Below the pieces are notes generated by a model. The model ran no database searches, had not been told where the DNA came from, and saw only the letters and a program-made list of their open reading frames with translations. The translations under genes were made by a program, and so were the position numbers. Below, in pieces: positions 21,883 to 32,600 of a DNA stretch of 64,000 nt. The DNA comes from Rhabditoides inermis (Eukaryota > Nematoda > Chromadorea > Rhabditida > Rhabditidae), in assembly GCA_963966185.1 (NCBI GenBank), contig CAWZYM010000283.1:444001-508000 (forward strand), in the 5' to 3' direction. Within the stretch, counting starts at the first letter, position 1. The number at the start of each line of letters is the position of its first letter.

Positions 21883-24339
21883 TCAGGGTCGGGGCGCGCC
21901 GTACATGAAGTTCTCCTCCGCATAGTACTGCGTCGGCTCCTGGTAGCGGAAGTGCATAAAGTCCGGAACCACCGTCGTATCCAAGTACGGTAGCGCAAGA
22001 ACGTCGCGATCGCGCACCTGCAAAAAACATTAATATTAAAAAAGATCATCGAAGCACATGATGTTACAACACTCACTCACCTTCATAAGATACAGTTTGG
22101 TGGGGTCGTGCTTCGGTGGCTCGGGTCGAACACGCTGCTCGGCGCGAGAGCGCAGCTGATCCAAAGACGGAAGCATCGCCATCCAGTCCACTCCGCGTCC
22201 ATTCGAACTCGCCGGACGCGACACCACCTCGTCCTCTTCTTCCTGGATACGCTCCACAGATGGCGTGCTGCCGAGGCGCGGCAGTCGCAGTATCAGCGGC
22301 TTGTGCGTCTTCTCTTCCGAAGTGCTCGGTGTGGTCGGCGTCATGTCCGGCTTGAGCTTGCGCACGTACTTGCGCTTGCCCGATGCAGTCACGGTACCCG
22401 GTGCGGTAGACTGGAGGGAGATGGCCAACTGAAAGTAAATTATAATATAACAAGTAAATTAAGATGAAAATAAGAACGCACCTCTTCATCGGCCTGCTCT
22501 CTTTTGACACGCTCCTCGTGCTCGCGCAGACTGTTGTCAATGTGCATATGAGTGGGCAGGTTCGACGACAATTGCGCCACCAAATCCGACGTCGACTGCA
22601 CGTTCATCCGACGAGCCGCTAGAAAAAAAACATTGTAAAATTATTATTATTAAAAGAGAACAATACTACACATTGAATACTGACAGGAAATACTCACCCA
22701 TCACGGACGGAGTCGCGGGAGATGCGTTGGCACCGCCCAGTGAAGACGCAACCGTCTTGGTACGCTTCATCGAACCACCACCATTCACTAAAAAAAACAC
22801 GTAAACATTAAACATACAACTAAGAAACGATGGACTCACCGAGTGGGGGCTCCTCAGCCTTGCGCTTTCCGTTGCGATGTTCTTCGCCCTGCTTGAGCAG
22901 CTCCGCGCCCACCGACTGCGACTTGTGCAACGGCATCGGAGAGACAATCGACTTGGGTGCATAGCTGCCGTTCGCCGGAGACGATAGCGTCGCAGCGATG
23001 GCTAAATACATAGAATAATTATGTAATTTATGGCCACACATATATATTTCCATGCTGGACAATGAACATCGACGGCGACACGAGAGTGCGTGCTGAAGTG
23101 TAGTAGAACAAACCCGGAGTGTGGGCGCTGGAAGAAGTGACCCGGCGTCCACCGGGGGTGCACGGGGTCACCCTTCGACCGAACGTGGCCGGGGATATGA
23201 GGTTGGGCGTACCATTCGCCGACGAGGTGGTCGAGTGGGGCTGTGCCTGGCAATCAACAGAGTCAGTATCGCATACTGACTCCACACCGGCTTACCGCGC
23301 ACCGCACACTCCCAGCAGAACACAACCAAAGCGGGAAGCACACTCACCTCATGCTCGATGAGCTTCTGCCATTGCTTGATGAGCGCTCGGCATCGCTTGG
23401 CAAGCACCGCCATCGTATCCGCCGATCGCTTGCGGACGTCATTGACTGTCGCGCCAATGCGTGTCTTCTGAAAACAAAGGCTATGTTTATTTTGGTGATA
23501 ATAATACATTAGTGCCGCCAGCGACCCGAAAGAAGTTCCGCTACCGCGGTGGGTTGGCGACCACCCTGACACGTTGTCAGCCGCTAGCCAGAAGACACAC
23601 CGTCACCGTGGATTCTCATTACTGGTTTTCTAGAACCATAACATCCAGTACTCTACTGCATTCCCTCCATTGTCATTGTTCACAGGCATTTCCATGTGTG
23701 AAGCATCCTCGTGATGTAATAAATTTAATTTTAATTAGTGATTAGGCGTAAAATCTTGTCCAAAAGAAAGGGAACGTGATGAACATGCGCGGCTTCCTAC
23801 TAACTACACTACATTCGGTGCAATGTTGTCTCTAGGAACTAATTATCAATGATACCCAGATATAATCTTTCCCTTCTCTCTCAATCGTAAAATCGCGACG
23901 GCGGCGGTGAGCAATGTTGTCTAGCGTCTGTCTACGCACGCGATGGGCGGAGCTATCGATTGGCGAGAGTGAGACGACGCGCGTGTTAGACACACAGTGA
24001 GCGGCGAGGGGGTAGGCCGGCTCAGTTGGCCGAGGCCGGGCCGGCGCGTGCGCCACCCACCTCGAGCACCTCCTTGGTGAGGACGGCCCGCTCCAACTCG
24101 GCGATGGTGCTGAGCGCGAGGTCCGCATTGCCCTGGAAGAAACAGCCATGAGAAACACCGATCGAATCATCCCACGAAGGGTAATCAACGGATACACAAG
24201 TCAAATCTCCATAATTTATTGTTAAAACGTGTGTTTTAATGTTACAAAAACGACAAAATGTGGCTGTAAGCCTTACATTTTCGACAGCAGTGAGGAGCTG
24301 CTGTTTGAGCTGTTCTACGGTTACCGCACAAGCGGTCAT
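21883..24339 (-). CDS. mdt-26: Mediator complex subunit 26 (CRSP70), TFIIS N-terminal domain
   Basis: MED26 is a nuclear Mediator subunit that recruits elongation factors through its N-terminal TFIIS/LW domain. The exon ending about 24276 (VTVEQLKQQLLTAVEN) splices in phase 0 to 24058-24132 (GNADLALSTIAELERAVL, then TKEVLE), then across a 589-bp intron to 23347-23468 (KTRIGATVNDVRKRS... and CRALIKQWQKLIEHE). This reproduces the MED26 helical bundle ([26 protein letters not shown], then AKRLLRSWQKLIEP in the family). Further exons (23107-23247, 22840-23000, 22690-22790, 22500-22620, 22080-22430, 21883-22020) form a Ser/Pro-rich linker, a KRKYVRKLKP basic patch and a C terminus ending MHFRYQEPTQYYAEENFMYG. 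The start is either 24339 (MTACAV) or 24414; the downstream one fits a nuclear protein better. It is divergent from ift-43. Confidence 0.85.
23513..23740 (+). other. Possible retroelement 3' relic inside the MED26 intron
   Basis: This 230-bp GC-richer patch in the large MED26 intron ends in AATAAATTTAATTTTAATTAG, like a non-LTR retroelement tail. It has no conserved protein motif that I can name. It could also be unrelated intron sequence. Confidence 0.25.
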
Positions 24340-24414
24340 CGACGCCGCCAACAGAACCGAGGGCTGAGCGGAGATCGCAGCGCAGGCCACCATCCAGCTC
24401 GCAGCCAGCCGCAA

Positions 24415-24954
24415 CGTCTGACGCGCGCGCGCCTACCCGCTGCTTTTATACCCTTCTCCGCCCCCTCCATGCTGATTGGTTGCGCGCCAAAATAAGCCCC
24501 GCCCATCATCACGTTCATTGGTTCGAAAAATAAGCTCCGCCCCAAAACGCGTTGCCCATGGCCACGCGACGCGGTCGATGTACTGAAATCTCGAGTTACT
24601 TTTTGTGAAGTTCTTTTTGCGTCATTGTTTGATTTCAGTTCCCGTTCATTGTTTCAGGTTTGACAAAGACCAAGGTAGGCCATGTGATTGTGCAGTTTCG
24701 TGAACATATGTTTCCGTTTTGGCGAGATTTTCAACTTTTCTTTCTACGCGCTGATGCAATTTGTTGATATTGATAATTTCTTGTTGTGTACTGTGTTCTG
24801 AATGATTCTGCCAACTGATTTGCTCATGTTCATACACATTTACACGTGAACAACCTCGTAAATCCCGTTATTCTGTATTTCGAAAATTCGCGATGATCAA
24901 AATGGTCTCACCGCGAATGATTATCTTATGATAAATACGTTTAGGGCTTACCTC
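24415..24954. promoter_or_regulatory. Bidirectional promoter region of MED26 and ift-43
   Basis: This is the divergent intergenic spacer. It has three ATTGG (inverted CCAAT) boxes near 24474, 24519 and 24530 and two CCCGCCC/CCGCCCC GC boxes. An imperfect dyad, GTTGCCCATGGCCAC, begins at about 24551 and resembles a ciliary RFX X-box with one extra central base. The left half is GC-rich and the right half AT-rich. Confidence 0.45.
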
Positions 24955-26736
24955 ATGGATTCCAATATTGATGGAAAACCTAAAATACGAGTAGGAAATA
25001 CACGAGTACGGCGGAAGGCTGGTGAGCCCAATGTCATTCAGGACAACGCAGACGAGTTGGAAGATAATGGTGCGTTGCGTTTTCTGTTTTTGTTACTTTT
25101 ATAATTATTAACGTGTGCTTTTAGATGAAGAGCTCAAGGTCCGCGTGAAAGAAAGATCGGATGACTCTGTGAGAAAGGGACGTATAGGGAGTCTGTTCAA
25201 GGAAACGCCATCGGCCGGCATCAAGAATCTGTTCAAGGTATAGTGTACCCCGAGGGCGAGGCGATTTTGGGCATGGGAAAATTGGACTCTTCAGGACAGT
25301 GCCGGCGAGGGTGGGATCAGAGAAGCCATCAAACGGCCCATGTCAGGTTAGATTGAATTCTATCGCCTTCTATTCTCACGAGTTCACGTGTTGTGTAATG
25401 GGAAAAATATACATCCCAAGAGCACGTGTGTGATGAATCACCCGTGATATGATTACTGATAACTTTCAGGTTTGTTCCGCCGACCCGGCTCGAAAGCAGG
25501 AGGGCGTCCTAAGAAGGAGGAAGAGAGCAACGAGAGCGAAAGTGCCACCAAATCGACAAGTAAGAATTTCATGATTTTATCATGATACCGGTGCCTTCTT
25601 ATCACATTGCCGTCACGATCGATCGGGGTCATATTTCATATTTTGTGGTAAAGAAAATATGCAAATTGTTGTACATGGTACATGTACTGCTGTACGGTAT
25701 GTATCTATATTACAGGTATATTGTTTCAGTAGCGATCGTGGAAGACCGCGTTGCCGCAGAGTCGCCTGAGCGAAATCTCCAGCAGTCGACGTACAATGTG
25801 AGTATTTAGTTTTGTTATATCGCACTATGATGTTGCTGTGATCTCTCGTTTCGCACATTAGCGAAGTGCTCCCCTTTGCTCGCTTGCAACGGGTGCGGTG
25901 TGATCACTTCTCTCTCACTCTCACACACTTATCCCTCACCCGCGCCTCCGTTCTATTCCCCTTTCCCTGTTTCACCAGCCGTTCTCACTCCGCTTCCGGT
26001 GTCGTAAGAGGTGTGCTAAAACTGTGCTAATGTGTGCTCTCCGCTCTGTTTTCTTTCTCACCGTTCTTTCCAAGTTGTTATACAGTCCATATCTTCGAGC
26101 AAAACATTCGAGAATGACTGAATAAGAGCTTTAGGATTGTTTCTGTTATCCATATTTCGAATCTTGCTCATTTCATCTGTTCCGGCCCTCACCCTCTCAT
26201 TTCAGTTGCACGCGTCCCGCCCGGAGCTGGAGGCGGTCGCGCGGGCGCCGCATGTGTCTCCCTCGCAGCTGCACGGCATGCTACAGATCGACGCCCTCGC
26301 CACCAAACACCCCCACCTGACAAAGATGGACGACGACCTGGGTGGGTGGATTGACATTGACATGTTTATTAGAAAATGGTTTCGACATGCTGTTCTTTCA
26401 TCATACTTCATACCCGATCGTATGAATTTTGCAATGTTGACACCACTCCACGATTCACCATCACCAATCACTATGGGTGTGATGAGTGAAAACACTTGAA
26501 TAACCTTTCTTTTTTTCCCAACGATCTTGTATTTTTCGAATTGCAATTGAATGTTATGTCAATCATTTCCCCTTGCAGATCTGTCTCTGCTGTCTCGCTT
26601 TCTGTGTCACGAGGATGAGGTGCGTGAGGAGGAGGCGGAGTGGTCGTGGGACTACGTCTTCACCAGCATCTCGGCCGAACTGCGCGAGGAGTGGAAGGAC
26701 GACGAGGCTGACGGAGACGACTTCGGCAGGATGTGA
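24955..26736 (+). CDS. ift-43: Intraflagellar transport protein 43 (IFT-A subunit)
   Basis: IFT43 is a small peripheral subunit of the IFT-A complex, which drives retrograde transport in cilia. Seven exons lie at about 24955-25070, 25125-25237, 25294-25345, 25470-25560, 25730-25797, 26207-26341 and 26579-26736. The first five give a basic low-complexity N terminus (RRKAGEPNVI, GLFRRPGSKAGGRPKKEEE). The last two carry the family's conserved C-terminal core: DDDLDLSLLSRFLCHEDEVR followed by EEEAEWSWDYVFTSISAELR and EEWKDD. This matches IFT43 ([35 protein letters not shown]). The length, about 240 residues, fits the family. A possible AATAAA signal is at 26858-26863. Nematode ciliary genes are normally controlled by the RFX factor DAF-19 through X-boxes. 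Confidence 0.88.
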
Positions 26737-27363
26737 CGTGTTTCCCCATTTTGTAATTAGTGTTTCTTTTCGTCAAGTTGTACATAGTACATATGCGTGT
26801 CTGATTGTGATCTCATTGTCTAGTCAACGATCTTTTTGAAATGTTCATATCATTTGCAATAAAAATGTATTTATTTGGAAGCATTGGTTGCAAGCTTTCA
26901 ATGAGTGTGCACTGGCTTAATAACCCATAACCATGTCTGTCAGTGTGGGGGGCTGGGGAACTATGTGTGAATTGTGGACTGTGATTAGGTGGCGGATAGT
27001 GATGGGACCACTATTAGTAGGTCGTTCAGACACGAAGAATACTCATCTTCTGAGTTGTTATATTTGATTTTCACTTCACTGACGGCTACAGGCTACAGTA
27101 GTAGGTAAGTAGGTAACATAACGAATGAAAACGAGTGAATTATATAGGTAAGCATGTGCCATGCCACCTGCCCTGGTTGAATACATGAAGACCTAAAGAT
27201 TTAGTCCTCTGTTTTAGATCATAGATTAAGAATCAGATGTGTGAGTCATGGAAAGTAATTACTATTCACGTAGCATAACGTCCTTCATCCCATCAATATC
27301 TCGAAAAGTTTCGAAGACCTGACATGTCTAATCACCACTCAACAGATATCGGAGGGCGAGGGC
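26737..27363. other. Intergenic region upstream of the fucosyltransferase
   Basis: Contains the ift-43 3' UTR with AATAAA near 26858. No gene, RNA or clear repeat was seen apart from short GTAGGTAAGTAGGTA repetition near 27100. It ends at the acceptor CTCAACAG (27345), 18 bases before the next start. Confidence 0.5.
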
Positions 27364-28301
27364 ATGTTCCGTGTTCGACCGGCGACGGTGATTCGGTGGG
27401 CGATCGTCGGACTGGCCGCATTCTGCCTCATCTCACTCGGCAGGTTCGTAGGGATTAGTAAAGTATTGATTGAATGACATGCGATTGTACACTTCGATTT
27501 GCCGTCTAACTATCCTCGGAATGCTTTGCGATATCTCTGGTTTGTCTTTCAACAACAGGTTGTGATGATAACAATTGGTCTGTGTTACCGACAACTACTT
27601 CCTTTGAATCACGTGGGATCTGGGATATGAAGAGATCAAGAGATACCGATATGTTCAGATGGATTCTGAGCGAGGACGACGCGTCGCACATTGATCGACA
27701 CAGGGTGGTGCAGAAGAACCTCTACCTCACCGTGCACAAGGATAGGTGCGTTTGGATTGGATATAGATTAGCACTTGTGGCAAGTGGCGTACTGTATGCA
27801 AAAGATATATCGATCGATTGATTTATCGTAGTAGTATGAAGGTGTTGGTAATATTGATAGCGAAACTATGTATGTCTAGGATCGACGGTCGGTTCAGCAA
27901 GCTGGCGCCGAAGCGGATTCTGATGTGGACGAAGGTATTCAGCGAGGAGAAGCCGTTCGGGTTCAGTGACTGTCCCGGATTCGCGGTGGGTGCGGGAGGA
28001 GGGAGAGAGAGTGAGAGAGAGAGAAAGGGGGAGATGGGAAAAGGGGGGAGGGAAGAGAGTTGTGTAGACAGTTCGGAGGTGGTTGTGTGTATTCGACAAA
28101 AAAACTTGGAAGACTATGTTTCGTGCTGACATGAATGAGAAGTCGTTGACAACAACAATAATGATAACAAGTAATAACAATACTAATTGCTTGAACACTG
28201 CAGGACCGCTGTATCGTGGACTATGACAGGACGCGGCTCGCGGCTGCCGATGCGGTAGTGTTCCACGCGATGGATATCGATGCGACCACGAGGTGAGGGG
28301 G

Positions 28302-28350
<49 letters not shown>

Positions 28351-28494
28351 GAGAGAGGAAGACAGAGAGAGGAGGGAGGTTAGAGAGAAGTTCCTTCAGA
28401 TTCCCTCTTGTGTCTGGCAAGCAGCAGACAGTCTTCATGACTATGGAATCACCCGCCAACTATCTCGAGTACAAGAGGAAGCTCTTGCCGAGTG

Positions 28495-28564
<70 letters not shown>

Positions 28565-29588
28565 AGTGAGAGTTGTAAGTTTAGCATGATTACAGAGAAC
28601 TACTTCAACCTGACCATGACCCCCCTCTTCTCTTCCTCTGTGCTCTGGAAGTACGGCTCGTTCTGGCTGTCTGCCAAGGAGGCCGAGTTGAAGGGGTTCA
28701 AGGTGGGTGCGCGGGTCCTGCCACGATGTCAGTGGTTCTTCACAATGCGGATTTTTTTCTGTTTGAAGATGAGATATGAGAGATGATGTAAGACATTCGA
28801 CATTGGTTGCTTGTGTGATTTTTGTTGTGATTGTCCGATTGTGTGACATGAAAGTTGTTTTGGCGATTTCGGCACTTCGTATCACCAATTCATCACCAAT
28901 CGCTGTATATGCTATTCCATTACCACTAGTTTCCCTAGCAACATGTTACTGGTGATAATGAAATAACATTCCGTAGTTTCTCAACAACACTTTCTCTATC
29001 AATGCTGAATAGCTGAATCTATGAGAAAATTCGAATAGTTCACAGTTGGTCGCGTCTTCATTGTAGACAAGATGCGTGTGGCCACACCATATTGCTCTCA
29101 GAATTCAGAATTCAGAATTCAGAATTCAGAATTCAGAATTCAGAATATTTATCTCGAATCAAGTTGCACATTACAATTATAAAATTACGGCACGGTTACG
29201 GTAAAATACAGTAATGCAACGCCTACTGCGAGTCCCAATAACACGGATTTCGGTAGTCCCGTGGATGCGTGCGTGCTATTGGTGGTGCATGTCATCCCCT
29301 GCTTGCGGCTTCTGGGGAAGTTTCGATCTCGGCGGCGGAAGATCCGTGCTTCAACGATCGATCGCGAAGAGACGTCTCCGAGAGTTTCATCGTCTTCGAG
29401 GATTCCTCTCCAGTCTCAATGCCGTAGATGTAGAGAGTATCAAAAGCGAGTACCAGTCCGGTTAGTGTCCTCCACCGCACAGCATTGTTCAGGGGTCGGG
29501 GGAATAACAGGGGAAGGCACGCGACCTCGCGCTGGCAGAGAAAAGAAAGGAATGAAAATATTGCTCTCGCGCTTCGGCTATTATTAGC

Positions 29589-29627
<39 letters not shown>

Positions 29628-32600
29628 AAGAGCCGTTGATAAGATTATTTTGTGATGGGTATTTCATCATAAACACACATCTCTTTCGACGGTTTCACCC
29701 ATTTCCAGATCGAGGAGCTGCCAGTGGTGTCGGATAGCGAGATGCGAGAGAAGAAGCCGGCAGTGTTCGCACTCATCTCGAACTGCGAAGACAGGGCGGG
29801 ACGGTTGATGGCACTCGACGAGCTGAACAAGTAAGAGGGAGAGAGGGGGGAGAGAGAGAGGTAGGAAGAGGAGGAAGAGAGAGAGGTAGGAGAGAGGGAG
29901 GTAAGAGGGAGGTAAGAGGGAGGTAAGAAGAGGAGGAAGAGAGAATGAGAGAAAAAGAATGGAATAAGTGATATACATTTATCTAACGTAGTACGCGGAT
30001 AATGCGAGTTGTAAAAGTGTAACACGGAAGAAATAACACCGGAAACATAACAACATCAACGACAAACAATGAGTGGGAAGAGGGGGGAAGGGGGGGGATG
30101 CGGAGAAAGAGAGAGAGATAGAGAGTGCCAGCTAGCCCGAGTGCTCATGATGCCTGAACTCGCAAATTGCGCCAAGGTCAAAACCGCTGAGCGCGGATTT
30201 GAAAGAAGCTAGTGACCCGTGGGTGACTATGTGGTCAGGAAGCTGATTCCACACGCGAACCACGCGCGAGACAAACCCATTGTGTACTACACTATTATAC
30301 GTAGCCGTTCTACGCAGTTGGAGCGAGTTCTTGCGTCTGCCTCTGCCCGGTTGGACAGTGAACAGGGCTCGCAACTCGGGACCCTCCATACCACGCAAAA
30401 CCCTGAAACAGAAAATAAGATCGAGTTCAGTGCGACGGTACTCAAGTGAGTTCATACCAAACATAGCGAGGCGATCTAGATAGGGAATACTGAAAGAATT
30501 ATAGCCAAGTTTGTGAAGAGTGATTCGAGTGAAGTTTCGTAGAACAGACTCAATTTTGTTGATCTGCTCTAAGGTGTGAGGAGACCAGATGATAAAGCCG
30601 TATTCCAAGATTGGACGGACGTATGTACTGAATAAAGACGCATAAGTAGAGATATTTGGATAAGCGACAGCGCGCGCAATTGCGCACGCAGTTGCAGTTG
30701 CGCGACCGACTTTGACATCAATGTGGCTGCGAAAGTCAAGATTTGGCGTCATAAGAATGCCAAGATCGGGGATAGAGTCCTCAACCTGCTCCAGTCTCAC
30801 GCCATCCAGTCTCAGTGGACAGTCGTGGGCGCTGAACAAGGATAGGTGACGACTCTTGGGCACAGACACTTCCATCTCCCAGTCATGTGACCAGGACGAG
30901 AAGTGTACCATGTCCACCTTCAACTCATGAAAGTCGATCATAGGCTCCCTGATCGTACGAAAGAATTTTGCGTCGTCTGCATAGAGTACTACCTCCGAGG
31001 ATATCTTCGATGGTAAGTCATTAATGAAGATTACGAACAAAAGAGGCCCTAAGACGCTCCCTTGAGGAACGCCAGAAGGGCATGCGAAAGATTCAGAAAA
31101 TTTTGAGCCGCACATAACTTTAAAAGAGCGATTAGAGAGATAGCTGCCGAGCCAATTGATTAGACCGTTTCCGATACCGTAACCGGAGAGTTTGTGCAAA
31201 AGAAGACGGTGAGACACCTTGTCAAAAGCCTTGCAAAAATCAATATAAACAACGTCAGTTTGAAAGCCTTCGGACAAACCATCGAGCCATTTCGAAACGC
31301 ACAACAAAAGTTGTGCGACAGTTGATTTGGACGGTAGAAACCCGAATTGACGCGGGTATATCAAACCGGAGAGCAAAAGGTGGGAGAGAATTTTGTCCTT
31401 GATAATAATTTCAAGGATCTTGCAAAATGAAGAGACTAGTGAGATTGGTCGGTAATTTTCAACAACGTCCCTCCGACCCTTCTTGTGCAGCGGCGATACG
31501 AGAGCATGAGAGAGAGAGGGAGAGAGAGAGAGATGGCGTGTCTTGCAGGTACTTCCCTGTGGTGATTGCGGGTGCGTGCGCTCGCCGCAAGGAGCAACGG
31601 GATCTGTGTCCGCGCGGCACTGACTGCGCCGATATGTTTGGTGGGTGGATCTGGATCATCCGGATTTCTTATATCTCACTTACTTTGTCGCACCACGCAC
31701 CGATGACGCATCGTTTAATAGACACAAGGGCTTATCACATTCTTTATTCGGTGCTGGCGAACTTTGAATGCCACTGTGTGATTGTGGCGTCGACGCGTTG
31801 ATAGTGTTCATGTTGAGGCTCTCACGCGTAGTTTGTGGCGGCTGAATTCAGACTTGTACGATCCTCCTAATCTATGTCTCTCTTTCATGATCATATCATG
31901 CGTTCTTGCGTTTCCGCTGAATTTTGGCTGGATCGATTAATTCGATTGGAATGCTGTGTAAATGACTGAAGTAGCTCATCTGTCTCTGGCAGGCTTTCAC
32001 ACGTTTTTGTTAAAGGATGTATCCGGGCAATATTCGTTTATGCCATAGTTTTTGCTTTAAAAGATATCTTACATAATGGTTCGAAACACCTACTAGATGA
32101 AAAATTCTGAAAATTTGTTTGAAGTGAGTTATTGCCGAAAATAAGGTTTAGTCCATATTGGAGTAAGGCTATAACTCGCTAAAAATGAAGTTTTCAAAAA
32201 TCGGTCAACGCAGTTCCGGGGAACTCAATAACCTATTGAACACATTTTGATATCTTTTGAAATAACAGAGATATTGCGAATTGAAAGACGTCCCAAGGAC
32301 TTCGTGGCGGGACCAATTTTTATTGCCCGTAGTCATCCTTCAAGTGGCGGCTGAATTTAGGTTCGTACTATCGTAATGTTTGTCTCCGGCAGGCTCGCAC
32401 GCGTTCTTCGTGGCCGTGGAGAACTCTGTGTGCTCGGACTACGTGACGGAGAAGTACTGGGCGAGGATGCAGCTGCCCAGTGTGCCCATCGTCATGAGAA
32501 GGCATGTGTACAACAACAGGTACGAGTCCTCTTTCTTTCGCCTTCCCCTCTCTTTCTCTTTTCCCTCAACAGAGAGTGTGTACCCAGTGTGGTGAGGGTG

